Assembly: GCA_937895975.1 (NCBI GenBank)
Contig: CALBLG010000149.1
Location: 1-14,055, forward strand
Direction: 5' to 3'
Source: an uncultured Slackia sp.
GTDB taxonomy: Bacteria > Actinomycetota > Coriobacteriia > Coriobacteriales > Eggerthellaceae
DNA: 14,055 bases
Numbering within the stretch: the first letter of the stretch is position 1; each line of letters starts with the position of its first letter. The notes beneath the pieces are model-generated. The model searched no databases. It was not told the DNA's origin and saw only the letters and a list, made by a program, of their open reading frames with translations. A program made the translations under genes and the position numbers. This document shows positions 7,341 through 14,055 of this stretch, piece by piece.

Positions 7341-8981
7341 ATGGAACACAGGGATACCAATGGAGGCGCGCTCGCATCCCAAGCGGCACGAACATGCACG
7401 GCTTTGGCGCTTGTGCTTTTGTCGTCATACATTTTGAACTCGGCGCTCTTTCCGCCTATCGCTAGCATCATGCCCATAGCGCGAGAAATATCGACATACG
7501 GAGGAGTTGCGTTTTCCATCGCCGTTGCTGTGGTGGCGTGGCAACGGCCCTCACTCATGAATGAGGCAGTGTGGTCGGCCGTTGTTTTCGCAACAAGTAT
7601 TGCCTCGGCAGCGCTGCTTTCCTGGGGAACCGTCGCGAACAACACGTTAGCCATTCTATTGGGCAGCCCGCTTGGGGGCATTGCCGGCATTTGGCTTTCG
7701 GTGCTTGTCGGCTCGGCGCTCGCCAGCTTGGAAAACCGTCAGGCGATTATCGCAACACCTGCAGCGTTCCTTATTTCTTATGGCGCGCGCGTCGGCCTTA
7801 TGGTAACGGGAGTCTGCCTTAGCGTCCCCGTCGCATCGGCGCTTTTCATTGCAATGCTTATCGCGAGTTATGTCCTCGTTCGGCCAATCGCGCGCACAAC
7901 GCTTTGTGGCATCCACGATTCCGTGGCACCCACCGTGCTGAACGTCACCAGCCCTTCATCGTATCTGCCGTTTTCGAGCTTCATATACACCGCCATACTG
8001 TTATTCGCCATCGCCTGCGGCTTTTCGGTATCGGGTGAGGTGCAAGAGATGATGCCGGCGACGGTTTTGCTTTCGTTTCTTCCGGTAACTATCACCTTCG
8101 TCATAATCGTCGTACGAGGATTGTTTTCGTCAGATTCGCTTTACGCCACGGCCGTGCTGCTTGTGTTCGCGGGCTTTCTCACCGCGCCGCTGGCCCTTTT
8201 CGAAAACGATATGCTAGGACGCCAGGCGAATGCCGCGCTGTTCAACGGAGGGTCCGACCTCTTCACCATGCTGCTGTATTGCCTGGTCGGTGCCGTTGGC
8301 GCGCGCAACAAGCTGGGCGCTGCGTCGATGGCGGCCTCGGCATTCGCCGTGCAATGGATAGGCATCGGCATTGGCGCGCCCATTGCCCAAACCGTAGCGG
8401 CAGCAAGCGCGAATAACCCCGCTGCAGCCGCATGGGCAACCATGGCAATCGCCTTTGTTTTCGTCGCATTCAACTACGTAGGCAATGGCAGGTTCAGCTT
8501 TACGCAGATGATCAACAGCATTCAGCCGGCCCATACCGACCCCGCAACTTTATACGAGCCCACGAGCGAAGAATCAGGCCACGGCGATTTTGCAGAACGC
8601 CATGTAGAAAAAAACCTCGACGAGCAGGTCGCCGGCAATGCGAGCGCAACAATAAGCGCCGATTTGTTAGGCGGCAATCCATCGATCGCCGCCTGGAACA
8701 GCGACGAGGCTTTCGCGCAAGCAAGTGCGCAGGTCGCAAAACGTTTCGGGCTTACCACACGCGAAACCGAAGTATTTGAATTGCTCGCCCGGGGACGCAC
8801 AAGCCCCGTAATTCAAGAGAAGCTCGTGCTCTCGCACAACACGGTAAAGACGCATGTGCGACATATCTACGCAAAACTCGATGTGCATTCCCAGCAAGAG
8901 CTTATAAGCCTGGTCGAAAACGAGCCGATAGGGCCTCATTGCAGTGAGAAAGATACTGCGCGGCAAGAAAAGCGCCCATAG
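7341..8981 (+). CDS. Membrane-anchored LuxR-type transcriptional regulator
   Basis: A 546-residue protein with two parts. Residues about 18-380 contain roughly 12 hydrophobic membrane segments with short loops, resembling a transporter-like or sensor membrane domain. After a polar, probably flexible linker (about 385-465) comes a LuxR/GerE-type helix-turn-helix: FGLTTRETEVFELLARGRTS followed by a recognition region LSHNTVKTHVRHIYAKLDVH (about 469-525). The DNA-binding domain would sit on the cytoplasmic face. This architecture is common in Eggerthellaceae next to flavoprotein reductase genes, where such regulators are thought to sense the substrate. The divergent reductase is the natural target, but the ligand is unknown. 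The ATG at 7341 has SD AGGGAGGGG (7327-7335) at 5-nt spacing; an upstream in-frame ATG at 7254 lacks support. No receiver domain is present, so it is not a two-component response regulator. Confidence 0.9.
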   Translation: MEHRDTNGGALASQAARTCTALALVLLSSYILNSALFPPIASIMPIAREISTYGGVAFSIAVAVVAWQRPSLMNEAVWSAVVFATSIASAALLSWGTVANNTLAILLGSPLGGIAGIWLSVLVGSALASLENRQAIIATPAAFLISYGARVGLMVTGVCLSVPVASALFIAMLIASYVLVRPIARTTLCGIHDSVAPTVLNVTSPSSYLPFSSFIYTAILLFAIACGFSVSGEVQEMMPATVLLSFLPVTITFVIIVVRGLFSSDSLYATAVLLVFAGFLTAPLALFENDMLGRQANAALFNGGSDLFTMLLYCLVGAVGARNKLGAASMAASAFAVQWIGIGIGAPIAQTVAAASANNPAAAAWATMAIAFVFVAFNYVGNGRFSFTQMINSIQPAHTDPATLYEPTSEESGHGDFAERHVEKNLDEQVAGNASATISADLLGGNPSIAAWNSDEAFAQASAQVAKRFGLTTRETEVFELLARGRTSPVIQEKLVLSHNTVKTHVRHIYAKLDVHSQQELISLVENEPIGPHCSEKDTARQEKRP

Positions 8982-9094
8982 GGCCCCTTTTGGCCCTGGA
9001 ACCGCAGCGGCAACGACACTCGACCTGGAGTTTTATTCGGCAGAACACCGTCCAGGGCTCGAATTCGGATATTCCAGCCCCAAAAGGGCCCTTT
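8980..9094. repeat. Long imperfect inverted repeat between convergent genes (possible bidirectional terminator)
   Basis: The arm at 8980-9001 and the arm at 9072-9094 pair over about 19 of 22 positions (AGGGCCC, one bulge, TTTTGG, 2-nt mismatch, CTGGAA). A nested CCTGGA/TCCAGG stem lies at 9024-9029 and 9051-9056. The left arm overlaps the LuxR stop codon and also folds locally (AGGGCC, CCTTTT, GGCCCT); the right arm contains the 12-bp palindrome AAAGGGCCCTTT. It fills the 140-bp gap between two convergent genes, which suits transcription stopping on both strands, although neither side has a classic long U-run. Confidence 0.55.
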
Positions 9095-9121
9095 CGCCGC
9101 ATTTTCCGCCAAATTGCTTCC

Positions 9122-11581
9122 CTATCGCGCTTCCAAACCCATCTGCAGCATGTAGACTTCTTCGCGCAGTTCGCGCGCGTCGGCATTGGACAGACGCCCC
9201 GCCTCGCGCATCAGCTGAATTTGCTCAAGCTCCATAGCCAGCGCCTCGGCCTCGATATCGCGCGTCTTGGCCTTCACGCGGCGTCGGCCCAAGAAGGTTC
9301 CGCGCACCTTGCGGCCCGTGTGCGTTTCCTCGCCCGCGAGCGCCGCCGACGCGACCGAGGCCGCATCGACCACGGCGTTTGCAGCCGAACTCACCTTCGT
9401 GGCCAAATCGGCGTCTTCCAAATCTTGCCCCACGAAGGGAATAGTCCCCGTTGCGGAAGGCGCCGCGATAACGGCCTCGAGCTGGGCCTCGCGTTTCTCG
9501 ACCGCATCGAGCACACGCCGGCTTTCGGGGGTAACCTCGGGAATATCCACGCCCGAAAGCGCTTCGAGCTTCGCCGTGCTGTCGGGCGGCGTTGCAACGC
9601 CGGCGTCGGCCACAGCTTCGCGCGCTTCCTCGCGGGCTTCTTCGGCAGCCTCGGCCTCGGCGCGCGCGGTACGCAGGCGAATAGCCATCAGGTTCTGGCC
9701 GTATTCGCTTTTCAACAGGCCCGCTGCGTGGCGGCCTTCGGCATCGAGCGTTGGCTCGATTTCTTCCAAATAGCGCAGGGCGTGCTCTTCGGATGCGATG
9801 ATGAGGTGCATCATGTCGCGCTTGGCCGCCTCGCTCATGTTGGAGCCGCGCACCTTGTCCACCACAAAGCGCACCGTCCAAGCAAACGGCGCCTTTTTGC
9901 GCAAGTCGGTTCGCGCGGCAGCCGCCCCAGGGGCGACGCCCGTGCCCGACATCAAGGGCGCGCCCGCGCCGATGACGGCCGAAGCCGAACTGGGCTTCGA
10001 ACCGCGGCGCACGCGCAGCACGTCGATGGTATGGCTGATGGTGCTCGCGTAGCGCTCGCCCGCAGCTCGACCCACTTCCCCAGCCTTCATCTGGCCTTCC
10101 ACGAAGCCGAGCTGGCTTTCCAGAACGTTTATGCGCAAATCGCGCAGGGCTTCGTCGGACACTTCGCGCTCGCGCACCAGGTTCATGCGCTCGTGATATG
10201 CCTGCACGGCGATGCGCGTGGGAACGGCGGTTTCGGGAGTTTCTTTTGCCAACAGACCGTCGACCACGTTCTGCAGAATATCGATTTCCACCTTCGAGCG
10301 CGCCGATGCTCCCTCGCCCTCTTCAGCCGGCGCCAGCAGCGGCACCACGAAGTTCGCGATAAGCAACGTGAGCACGATGACGCCCGATGCCAAGAAAATA
10401 AGCAGATCGCGGTTGGGGAACGGTGTGCCCGCGGAAATGAAATACGGCAACGACATGACCACCGACAGCGTAACGGCACCCTTCGGACCAGCCAACGTGA
10501 CAACCGCTGCGTTGCGCAGGAATTCCTTGTCGATTTTCGGGCGCGCGCCTTCGTGATTGCGTGCGAGCTTCTCCATGCCGACGACCCATGCGAAGCGAAC
10601 CCCAATCACGATGGCCGTGATAATGACGATAAGCACGATGAGCCACGCGCCGCCTTCGTGGCCCGACGAGTTCCATGTGGGCAAAATCACTTCAGGCAAC
10701 TTCATGCCCAGCAGCACGAACACGATGCCGTTGATGGCAAACACCAGCAGTTCCCACACGTTCTCGCTGGCCACGGCGTAGCGCGACGATTCAAGCGTGA
10801 GCGAGCTTGGGTAGAACTTCATGAAGAGCGCTGCGGCCACCACGGCCAGAATGCCGCTGACGCCGAAGTGCTCGGCGGTGAGGTACGCGAAAAATGGCAT
10901 GATGACCTCGAACAGCAGAAACACCGTGGGCGTTTCGAGACCAAGCGAACGCACGCGACCAAGGACGAACATCACAATGGCGGCCAACGCCAGGCCCACC
11001 ACCACGCCGCCGACGAAGTCGAACAAGAACGTCGCCGTGGCATCGAGCAGCGAAAACGCGCCCGTCACAGCGGCAGCGATGGCGAATTCGAACGCCACGA
11101 CGCCCGATGCGTCGTTGAACAGCGCCTCGCCGGAAAGCAGCGACTTTTGGCGGTCGGTAAGTTTCACGTCTTTGCCCATGGCGGCAACCGCGGCCGCGTC
11201 GGTGGGCCCAAGAGCGGCGCCCAGCGCGAAGGCGGCAGCCAAGGGAATGGACGGCACAAGGAGGTTCAACACGAAGCCGACCACCAGCGACGTGATGAAC
11301 ACCAAGCCGATAGCCAGCGAAATGATGTGCCCCTTGTTTTTCCACAGCGCGCTTTTATCGGCGTGGCGTGATTCGTCGAACAGAAGCGGCGCGATGAAAA
11401 TGAGCAGAAACATCTCGGGTTCCGAAATGACCGCCGATGGATCGTCTACGATGAAAAAGCCCACCACGGCGCCCAACGCAATTTGCACGAGGGGCATAGC
11501 CAAACGCGAAAACACCTGGTCGAAGATGCTTGAAACCAAAACGCACCCAAGCAGCAGCAGAACGATCTCGAACGATTCCAT
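9122..11581 (-). CDS. CPA1/NhaP-type Na+/H+ antiporter with extended cytoplasmic tail
   Basis: An 819-residue membrane protein that probably exchanges Na+ (or K+) for H+ in pH and sodium homeostasis. Residues about 1-418 form about 12 membrane helices with CPA1 hallmarks: GPTDAAAVAAM (125-135), the ion-binding Asn-Asp pair in GEALFNDASG (N156, D157), and GPKGAVTLS (365-373), where many relatives have Arg in place of Lys. The remaining 400 residues are soluble and presumably cytoplasmic and regulatory. They are helical and Ala/Glu-rich, with a low-complexity stretch at about 530-560 and another at about 640-770, before a conserved-looking end (MELEQIQLMREAGRLSNADA). Typical family length is about 500-680. 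The ATG at 11581 has SD AAGGAG (11586-11591) at 4-nt spacing. The frame stays open 105 codons further upstream, but that part is Arg-rich and unlike an antiporter N-terminus. It is a single gene, separated from htpG by a terminator. Confidence 0.9.
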   Translation of the reverse strand: MESFEIVLLLLGCVLVSSIFDQVFSRLAMPLVQIALGAVVGFFIVDDPSAVISEPEMFLLIFIAPLLFDESRHADKSALWKNKGHIISLAIGLVFITSLVVGFVLNLLVPSIPLAAAFALGAALGPTDAAAVAAMGKDVKLTDRQKSLLSGEALFNDASGVVAFEFAIAAAVTGAFSLLDATATFLFDFVGGVVVGLALAAIVMFVLGRVRSLGLETPTVFLLFEVIMPFFAYLTAEHFGVSGILAVVAAALFMKFYPSSLTLESSRYAVASENVWELLVFAINGIVFVLLGMKLPEVILPTWNSSGHEGGAWLIVLIVIITAIVIGVRFAWVVGMEKLARNHEGARPKIDKEFLRNAAVVTLAGPKGAVTLSVVMSLPYFISAGTPFPNRDLLIFLASGVIVLTLLIANFVVPLLAPAEEGEGASARSKVEIDILQNVVDGLLAKETPETAVPTRIAVQAYHERMNLVREREVSDEALRDLRINVLESQLGFVEGQMKAGEVGRAAGERYASTISHTIDVLRVRRGSKPSSASAVIGAGAPLMSGTGVAPGAAAARTDLRKKAPFAWTVRFVVDKVRGSNMSEAAKRDMMHLIIASEEHALRYLEEIEPTLDAEGRHAAGLLKSEYGQNLMAIRLRTARAEAEAAEEAREEAREAVADAGVATPPDSTAKLEALSGVDIPEVTPESRRVLDAVEKREAQLEAVIAAPSATGTIPFVGQDLEDADLATKVSSAANAVVDAASVASAALAGEETHTGRKVRGTFLGRRRVKAKTRDIEAEALAMELEQIQLMREAGRLSNADARELREEVYMLQMGLEAR

Positions 11582-11834
11582 GGGGCTCCTTAGCGGTCGG
11601 CCAATGCGGCAAACGCCACATATATTAGTAAGGTTTTCCCATAGTAACCGACGCGTTGCCCGCCGCGCCGAATCGTTTACACGCCGCCACGAAAAATCGC
11701 GACGCTTAAAGTAGCCTGAAAGGCGAACCCGACGGCAAGCTCGCTCGGCCCTCCTTAACCCCTTATCGAGCAGCCTGCCGGCCGGTTCAAGGAAGGCACG
11801 CGCCATCCCTCCCTGCGCGTCTTCCGAAACAGAA
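11582..11834. other. Upstream region of the antiporter gene
   Basis: This is the main part of the 320-bp gap between htpG and the antiporter. On the minus strand it holds an AT-rich patch with TAATAT and the overlapping TATATG (about 11620-11628), a plausible -10 some 40 nt before the antiporter start; no good -35 was found. The rest shows no convincing gene, operator or repeat. The open frame running through it in phase with the antiporter is judged non-coding. Confidence 0.4.
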
Positions 11835-11863
11835 AAAGCCGGCCGCGCAATGCGACCGGCTTT
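11835..11863 (-). terminator. Rho-independent terminator after htpG
   Basis: AAAGCCGG and CCGGCTTT (8 bp), extended inward by a C-A mismatch and further GC pairs, form a strong stem-loop. On the minus-strand transcript it is followed by TTTTTCTGTTT counting the last stem bases. It lies about 40 nt after the htpG stop and separates htpG from the antiporter gene. Confidence 0.9.
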
Positions 11864-11873
11864 CAAAACGCGC

Positions 11874-11892
11874 CAAACGCTCTGAGCGTTTG
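11874..11892 (-). repeat. Second hairpin in the htpG 3' region
   Basis: CAAACGCT (11874-11881), loop CTG and AGCGTTTG (11885-11892) form a perfect 8-bp stem just 9 nt after the htpG stop and before the main terminator. It is followed on the minus strand by GCGCGTTTT, a weak U-tract. It may be a tandem terminator or a 3'-end protection hairpin. Confidence 0.55.
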
Positions 11893-11901
11893 ACACCGAG
11901 G

Positions 11902-13830
11902 TTATTTCATCAGGCTAGCAACCTGATTGGCAAAAGCCACCGGATCTTCAAGCGGCATGCCTTCGACCAGCAGCGCCTGGTTGTACAGCAGGCTGGCGTA
12001 GGTTTTCACCTTGTCGGCGTCGCCGGCTTCTTGAGCGGCCTTCAGCGTGGCAAATACCGGGTGCTGAGCATTCACCTCGAGCACGCGGTCGCTCTTGGGG
12101 GCCTCGCCCATATCGGGCATCTGCGAGAGGATCTTCTCCATCTCGAGCGACACCGGGCCCTCGGCCGTGATGCACGCCGGCGCGGCATCTGCGCTGGCCA
12201 GCTTCGTGGACACGGCAACCTTGGTCACCGAATCGCCCAGCGCTTCTTTCATAGCGCCGAACAGACCTTCGTTTTCCTTCGTGGCATCTTCGGCGGCCTT
12301 CTTCTCATCTTCAGATTCAAGGCCCAAATCGCCCGACGCGACGTTCTTGAGCTCCTTGGCGTCTTCACCTTCGCCCCACGTCTGCATGGTTTGGAACGTG
12401 AACTCGTCCACATCCTGCGTGCACAGCAGCACGTCGTAGCCGCGGTCGAGCACCGAATTCACCACGGGCAGCTTGGCCAGACGATCGGTCGAATCGCCGG
12501 CGGCATAGTAGATAGCCTTCTGGTCGGTGGGCATGGCGGCGGCGTACTCCTCGAACGTCACCATCTTCTGCTGCTTGGCGGAATAGAACAGCAGCAAGTC
12601 GGCCAGCAGGCTCTTCTGCATGCCGTAGCTTTGGTAGATGCCGAACTTCAGGCCGCGGCCGAATTGCTCGAAGAACTTCTCGTAGTCTTCGCGATGGTTG
12701 TCGCGCATCTTGGCCAGCTCGCTCTTGATCTTCTTCTCGAGCTTGTTGGCAATAGCGCGCAGCTGGCTGTTATGCTGCAGGGTTTCGCGCGAGATGTTCA
12801 GCTGCAGGTCGGCCGAATCGACGACGCCACGCACAAAGTTGAAGCAATCGGGCAGCAGCTCTTCGCACTTATCCATGATGAGCACGTTGGAACTATAGAG
12901 GGCCAGGCCCTTCTTGTAGTCCTTGCTGTACAGGTCGAACGGCGCGCGGCTAGGGATGAACAGCAGCGCATCGTAGGTGATAGCGCCTTCGGCGTGCACC
13001 TTGATGGTGCGCGCGGGGTCGGCATAGTCGTGGAAGTTCGACTTGTAGAACTCGTTGTATTCTTCATCGGTCACGTCAGACTTGCTGCGCTTCCAAATAG
13101 GCACCATGGAGTTGATGGTTTCGCGCTCGGTGTAGTGTTCGTATTCGGGCTTGTAGTCGTCGCCGGCGTCTTCGGGCTTCGGCTTTTCGCGCGTCTTGTC
13201 GCAATCCATGGTAATGGGGTAGCGCACGTAGTTGCTGTACTTCTTAATGAGGTTCTTCAGGCCCCACTCAGACAGGTAGGTGTCGTATTTCTCGTCGTCG
13301 GTGTCGTCCTTCAGCGTAAGGATGATGTCGGTGCCGTTGGTGGCACGCTCGGTTTCCTCAATCGTGTAGCCCTCGACGCCGTCGCTGACCCACGCCCATG
13401 CCTCGTCGCTGCCGAACGCGCGGCTTACGACGCGCACTTCCTTGGCAACCATGAACGCGGAATAGAAGCCCACGCCGAATTGGCCGATGATATCCACGTC
13501 GTCGCCCTGGGCCTTGTCGTTTTCGGTCTTGAACTCCAGAGAGCCGGAATGAGCGATGGTGCCCAGATTCTTCTCGAGTTCTTCTTTCGTCATGCCGATG
13601 CCGGAATCGCTTACGGTAACGGTGCGGGCATCCTTGTCAAACGACACATGGATGGCGAGCTCATCTTTGGAAAGCTTCACATCGGAATCGGTGAGGCTCT
13701 TGAAATAGAGTTTGTCGACCGCATCGGATGCGTTGGAAATGAGCTCGCGCAGGAAGATTTCCTTGTTCGTGTAGATCGAGTTGATCATGAGATCGAGCAG
13801 TTTTTTGCTCTCTGTCTTGAACTTCTTCAT
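11902..13830 (-). CDS. htpG: HtpG, Hsp90 chaperone
   Basis: A 642-residue cytoplasmic ATP-driven Hsp90 dimer that remodels client proteins, often with DnaK. The GHKL ATPase domain is N-terminal: LRELISNASDA with the catalytic-type Glu29 and Mg-binding Asn33, DSGIGM at 75-80, the lid GQFGVGFYSAFM at 116-127, and GTDIILTL. The middle domain carries LNISRETLQHN with the conserved catalytic-loop Arg. A C-terminal dimerisation domain follows, without the eukaryotic MEEVD tail. Two in-frame ATGs exist, at 13839 and 13830. The SD-like AGAAAGG (13841-13847) is 1 nt from the first and 10 nt from the second, the same spacing as dnaK, so 13830 is preferred; the longer form adds Met-Ala-Pro. It is a single-gene unit with its own promoter, CIRCE element and terminator. 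Confidence 0.97.
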   Translation of the reverse strand: MKKFKTESKKLLDLMINSIYTNKEIFLRELISNASDAVDKLYFKSLTDSDVKLSKDELAIHVSFDKDARTVTVSDSGIGMTKEELEKNLGTIAHSGSLEFKTENDKAQGDDVDIIGQFGVGFYSAFMVAKEVRVVSRAFGSDEAWAWVSDGVEGYTIEETERATNGTDIILTLKDDTDDEKYDTYLSEWGLKNLIKKYSNYVRYPITMDCDKTREKPKPEDAGDDYKPEYEHYTERETINSMVPIWKRSKSDVTDEEYNEFYKSNFHDYADPARTIKVHAEGAITYDALLFIPSRAPFDLYSKDYKKGLALYSSNVLIMDKCEELLPDCFNFVRGVVDSADLQLNISRETLQHNSQLRAIANKLEKKIKSELAKMRDNHREDYEKFFEQFGRGLKFGIYQSYGMQKSLLADLLLFYSAKQQKMVTFEEYAAAMPTDQKAIYYAAGDSTDRLAKLPVVNSVLDRGYDVLLCTQDVDEFTFQTMQTWGEGEDAKELKNVASGDLGLESEDEKKAAEDATKENEGLFGAMKEALGDSVTKVAVSTKLASADAAPACITAEGPVSLEMEKILSQMPDMGEAPKSDRVLEVNAQHPVFATLKAAQEAGDADKVKTYASLLYNQALLVEGMPLEDPVAFANQVASLMK

Positions 13831-13945
13831 TGGGGCCATGCCTTTCTATTTGCGTGCCGACCAGCGGCTTGTACCCTGGTTATCGCCGTATCGCGCGAGG
13901 CGGCGCGGCGCTTGGGCCCGCGTTCGCACTCGACGGCGGCGATTG

Positions 13946-13972
13946 TTAGCACTCGATACTCACGAGTGCCAA
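13946..13972. promoter_or_regulatory. CIRCE element (HrcA operator) in the htpG leader
   Basis: TTAGCACTC (13946-13954), a 9-nt spacer and GAGTGCCAA (13964-13972) match the CIRCE consensus TTAGCACTC-N9-GAGTGCTAA at 17 of 18 arm positions. It starts at the predicted transcription start of htpG, where HrcA is known to block transcription and where the repeat also forms an mRNA hairpin. hrcA itself is not in this window. Confidence 0.9.
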
Positions 13973-13978
13973 AACAGG

Positions 13979-14006
13979 ATTGTAGTCTGCCGCTTGCAGG
14001 TGTCAA
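13979..14006 (-). promoter_or_regulatory. Sigma-70-type promoter of htpG
   Basis: On the minus strand TTGACA (14006-14001), a 16-nt spacer and TACAAT (13984-13979, 5 of 6 consensus) form a strong primary-sigma promoter. The start of transcription is expected near 13972, the edge of the CIRCE element, giving a leader of about 140 nt before htpG. Confidence 0.85.
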
Positions 14007-14055
14007 GCGCGCCCACAGCAGCGTCATGCGATGTTGATGCTTTGTTACGGAAAAG

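Noticed and set aside
8990..11371. 793-codon open frame on the plus strand opposite the antiporter gene
   Set aside because: It is antisense to a well-supported gene. Its translation is rich in His, Arg and Gln with no recognisable domain, as expected when high-GC codon bias keeps the opposite frame open.
11582..11896. Upstream extension of the antiporter frame by 105 codons
   Set aside because: It crosses the htpG terminator, is Arg-rich and lacks antiporter features. The internal ATG at 11581 has a proper SD and begins the first membrane helix.
11890..14037. 715-codon open frame on the plus strand opposite htpG
   Set aside because: It is an exact shadow of htpG, running from its stop to beyond its promoter and across the CIRCE element; no domain is recognisable and the start lacks a good SD.

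Overview
The window is high-GC actinobacterial DNA. Its best fit is the class Coriobacteriia, probably family Eggerthellaceae (Eggerthella, Adlercreutzia, Slackia and relatives). Two points support this: a dnaK-grpE-dnaJ-hspR-clpB operon of actinobacterial type, and a Tat-exported flavoprotein reductase divergent from a membrane-anchored LuxR regulator, a pairing that recurs in these anaerobic gut bacteria. The assignment rests on gene content and protein style, not on a database search.

Region 1 (1-5180, minus strand) is the heat-shock operon. Transcription runs right to left from a near-consensus sigma-70 promoter (-35 TTGACA, 17-nt spacer, -10 TATATT, 5139-5167). It passes through a leader of about 147 nt with three perfect GC-rich hairpins, then dnaK, grpE, a zinc-finger-less dnaJ, hspR and the first 291 codons of clpB, which leaves the window at base 1. 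A perfect 7-7-7 inverted repeat overlaps the -35 and is the likely operator, presumably for the HspR encoded in the same operon.

Region 2 (5319-8981) is an accessory respiration pair. One gene (minus) encodes a Tat/lipoprotein-type FAD-dependent reductase of the fumarate reductase/urocanate reductase superfamily whose fumarate-type active-site residues are replaced. It has its own strong terminator. The other (plus, divergent across 218 bp) encodes a regulator with about 12 membrane segments and a C-terminal LuxR-type helix-turn-helix, probably the sensor/regulator of the reductase gene.

Region 3 (8980-11581) holds a CPA1/NhaP-type Na+/H+ antiporter gene (minus) with a long cytoplasmic tail. 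It converges on the LuxR gene across a 140-bp gap filled by a long imperfect inverted repeat.

Region 4 (11582-14055) is htpG (Hsp90, minus), with tandem downstream hairpins including a clear terminator. Its promoter (TTGACA, 16 nt, TACAAT) is followed at once by a one-mismatch CIRCE element, the HrcA operator. The window therefore appears to carry two separately wired heat-shock units: dnaK/clpB under HspR and htpG under HrcA.

No tRNA, rRNA, CRISPR array, insertion sequence or phage gene was seen. The long open frames opposite dnaK, the reductase, the antiporter and htpG look like codon-bias shadows. I found no obviously new multi-gene system. The most promising unknowns are the reductase's substrate and its membrane regulator, the divergent dnaK operator and structured leader, and the CIRCE control of htpG.
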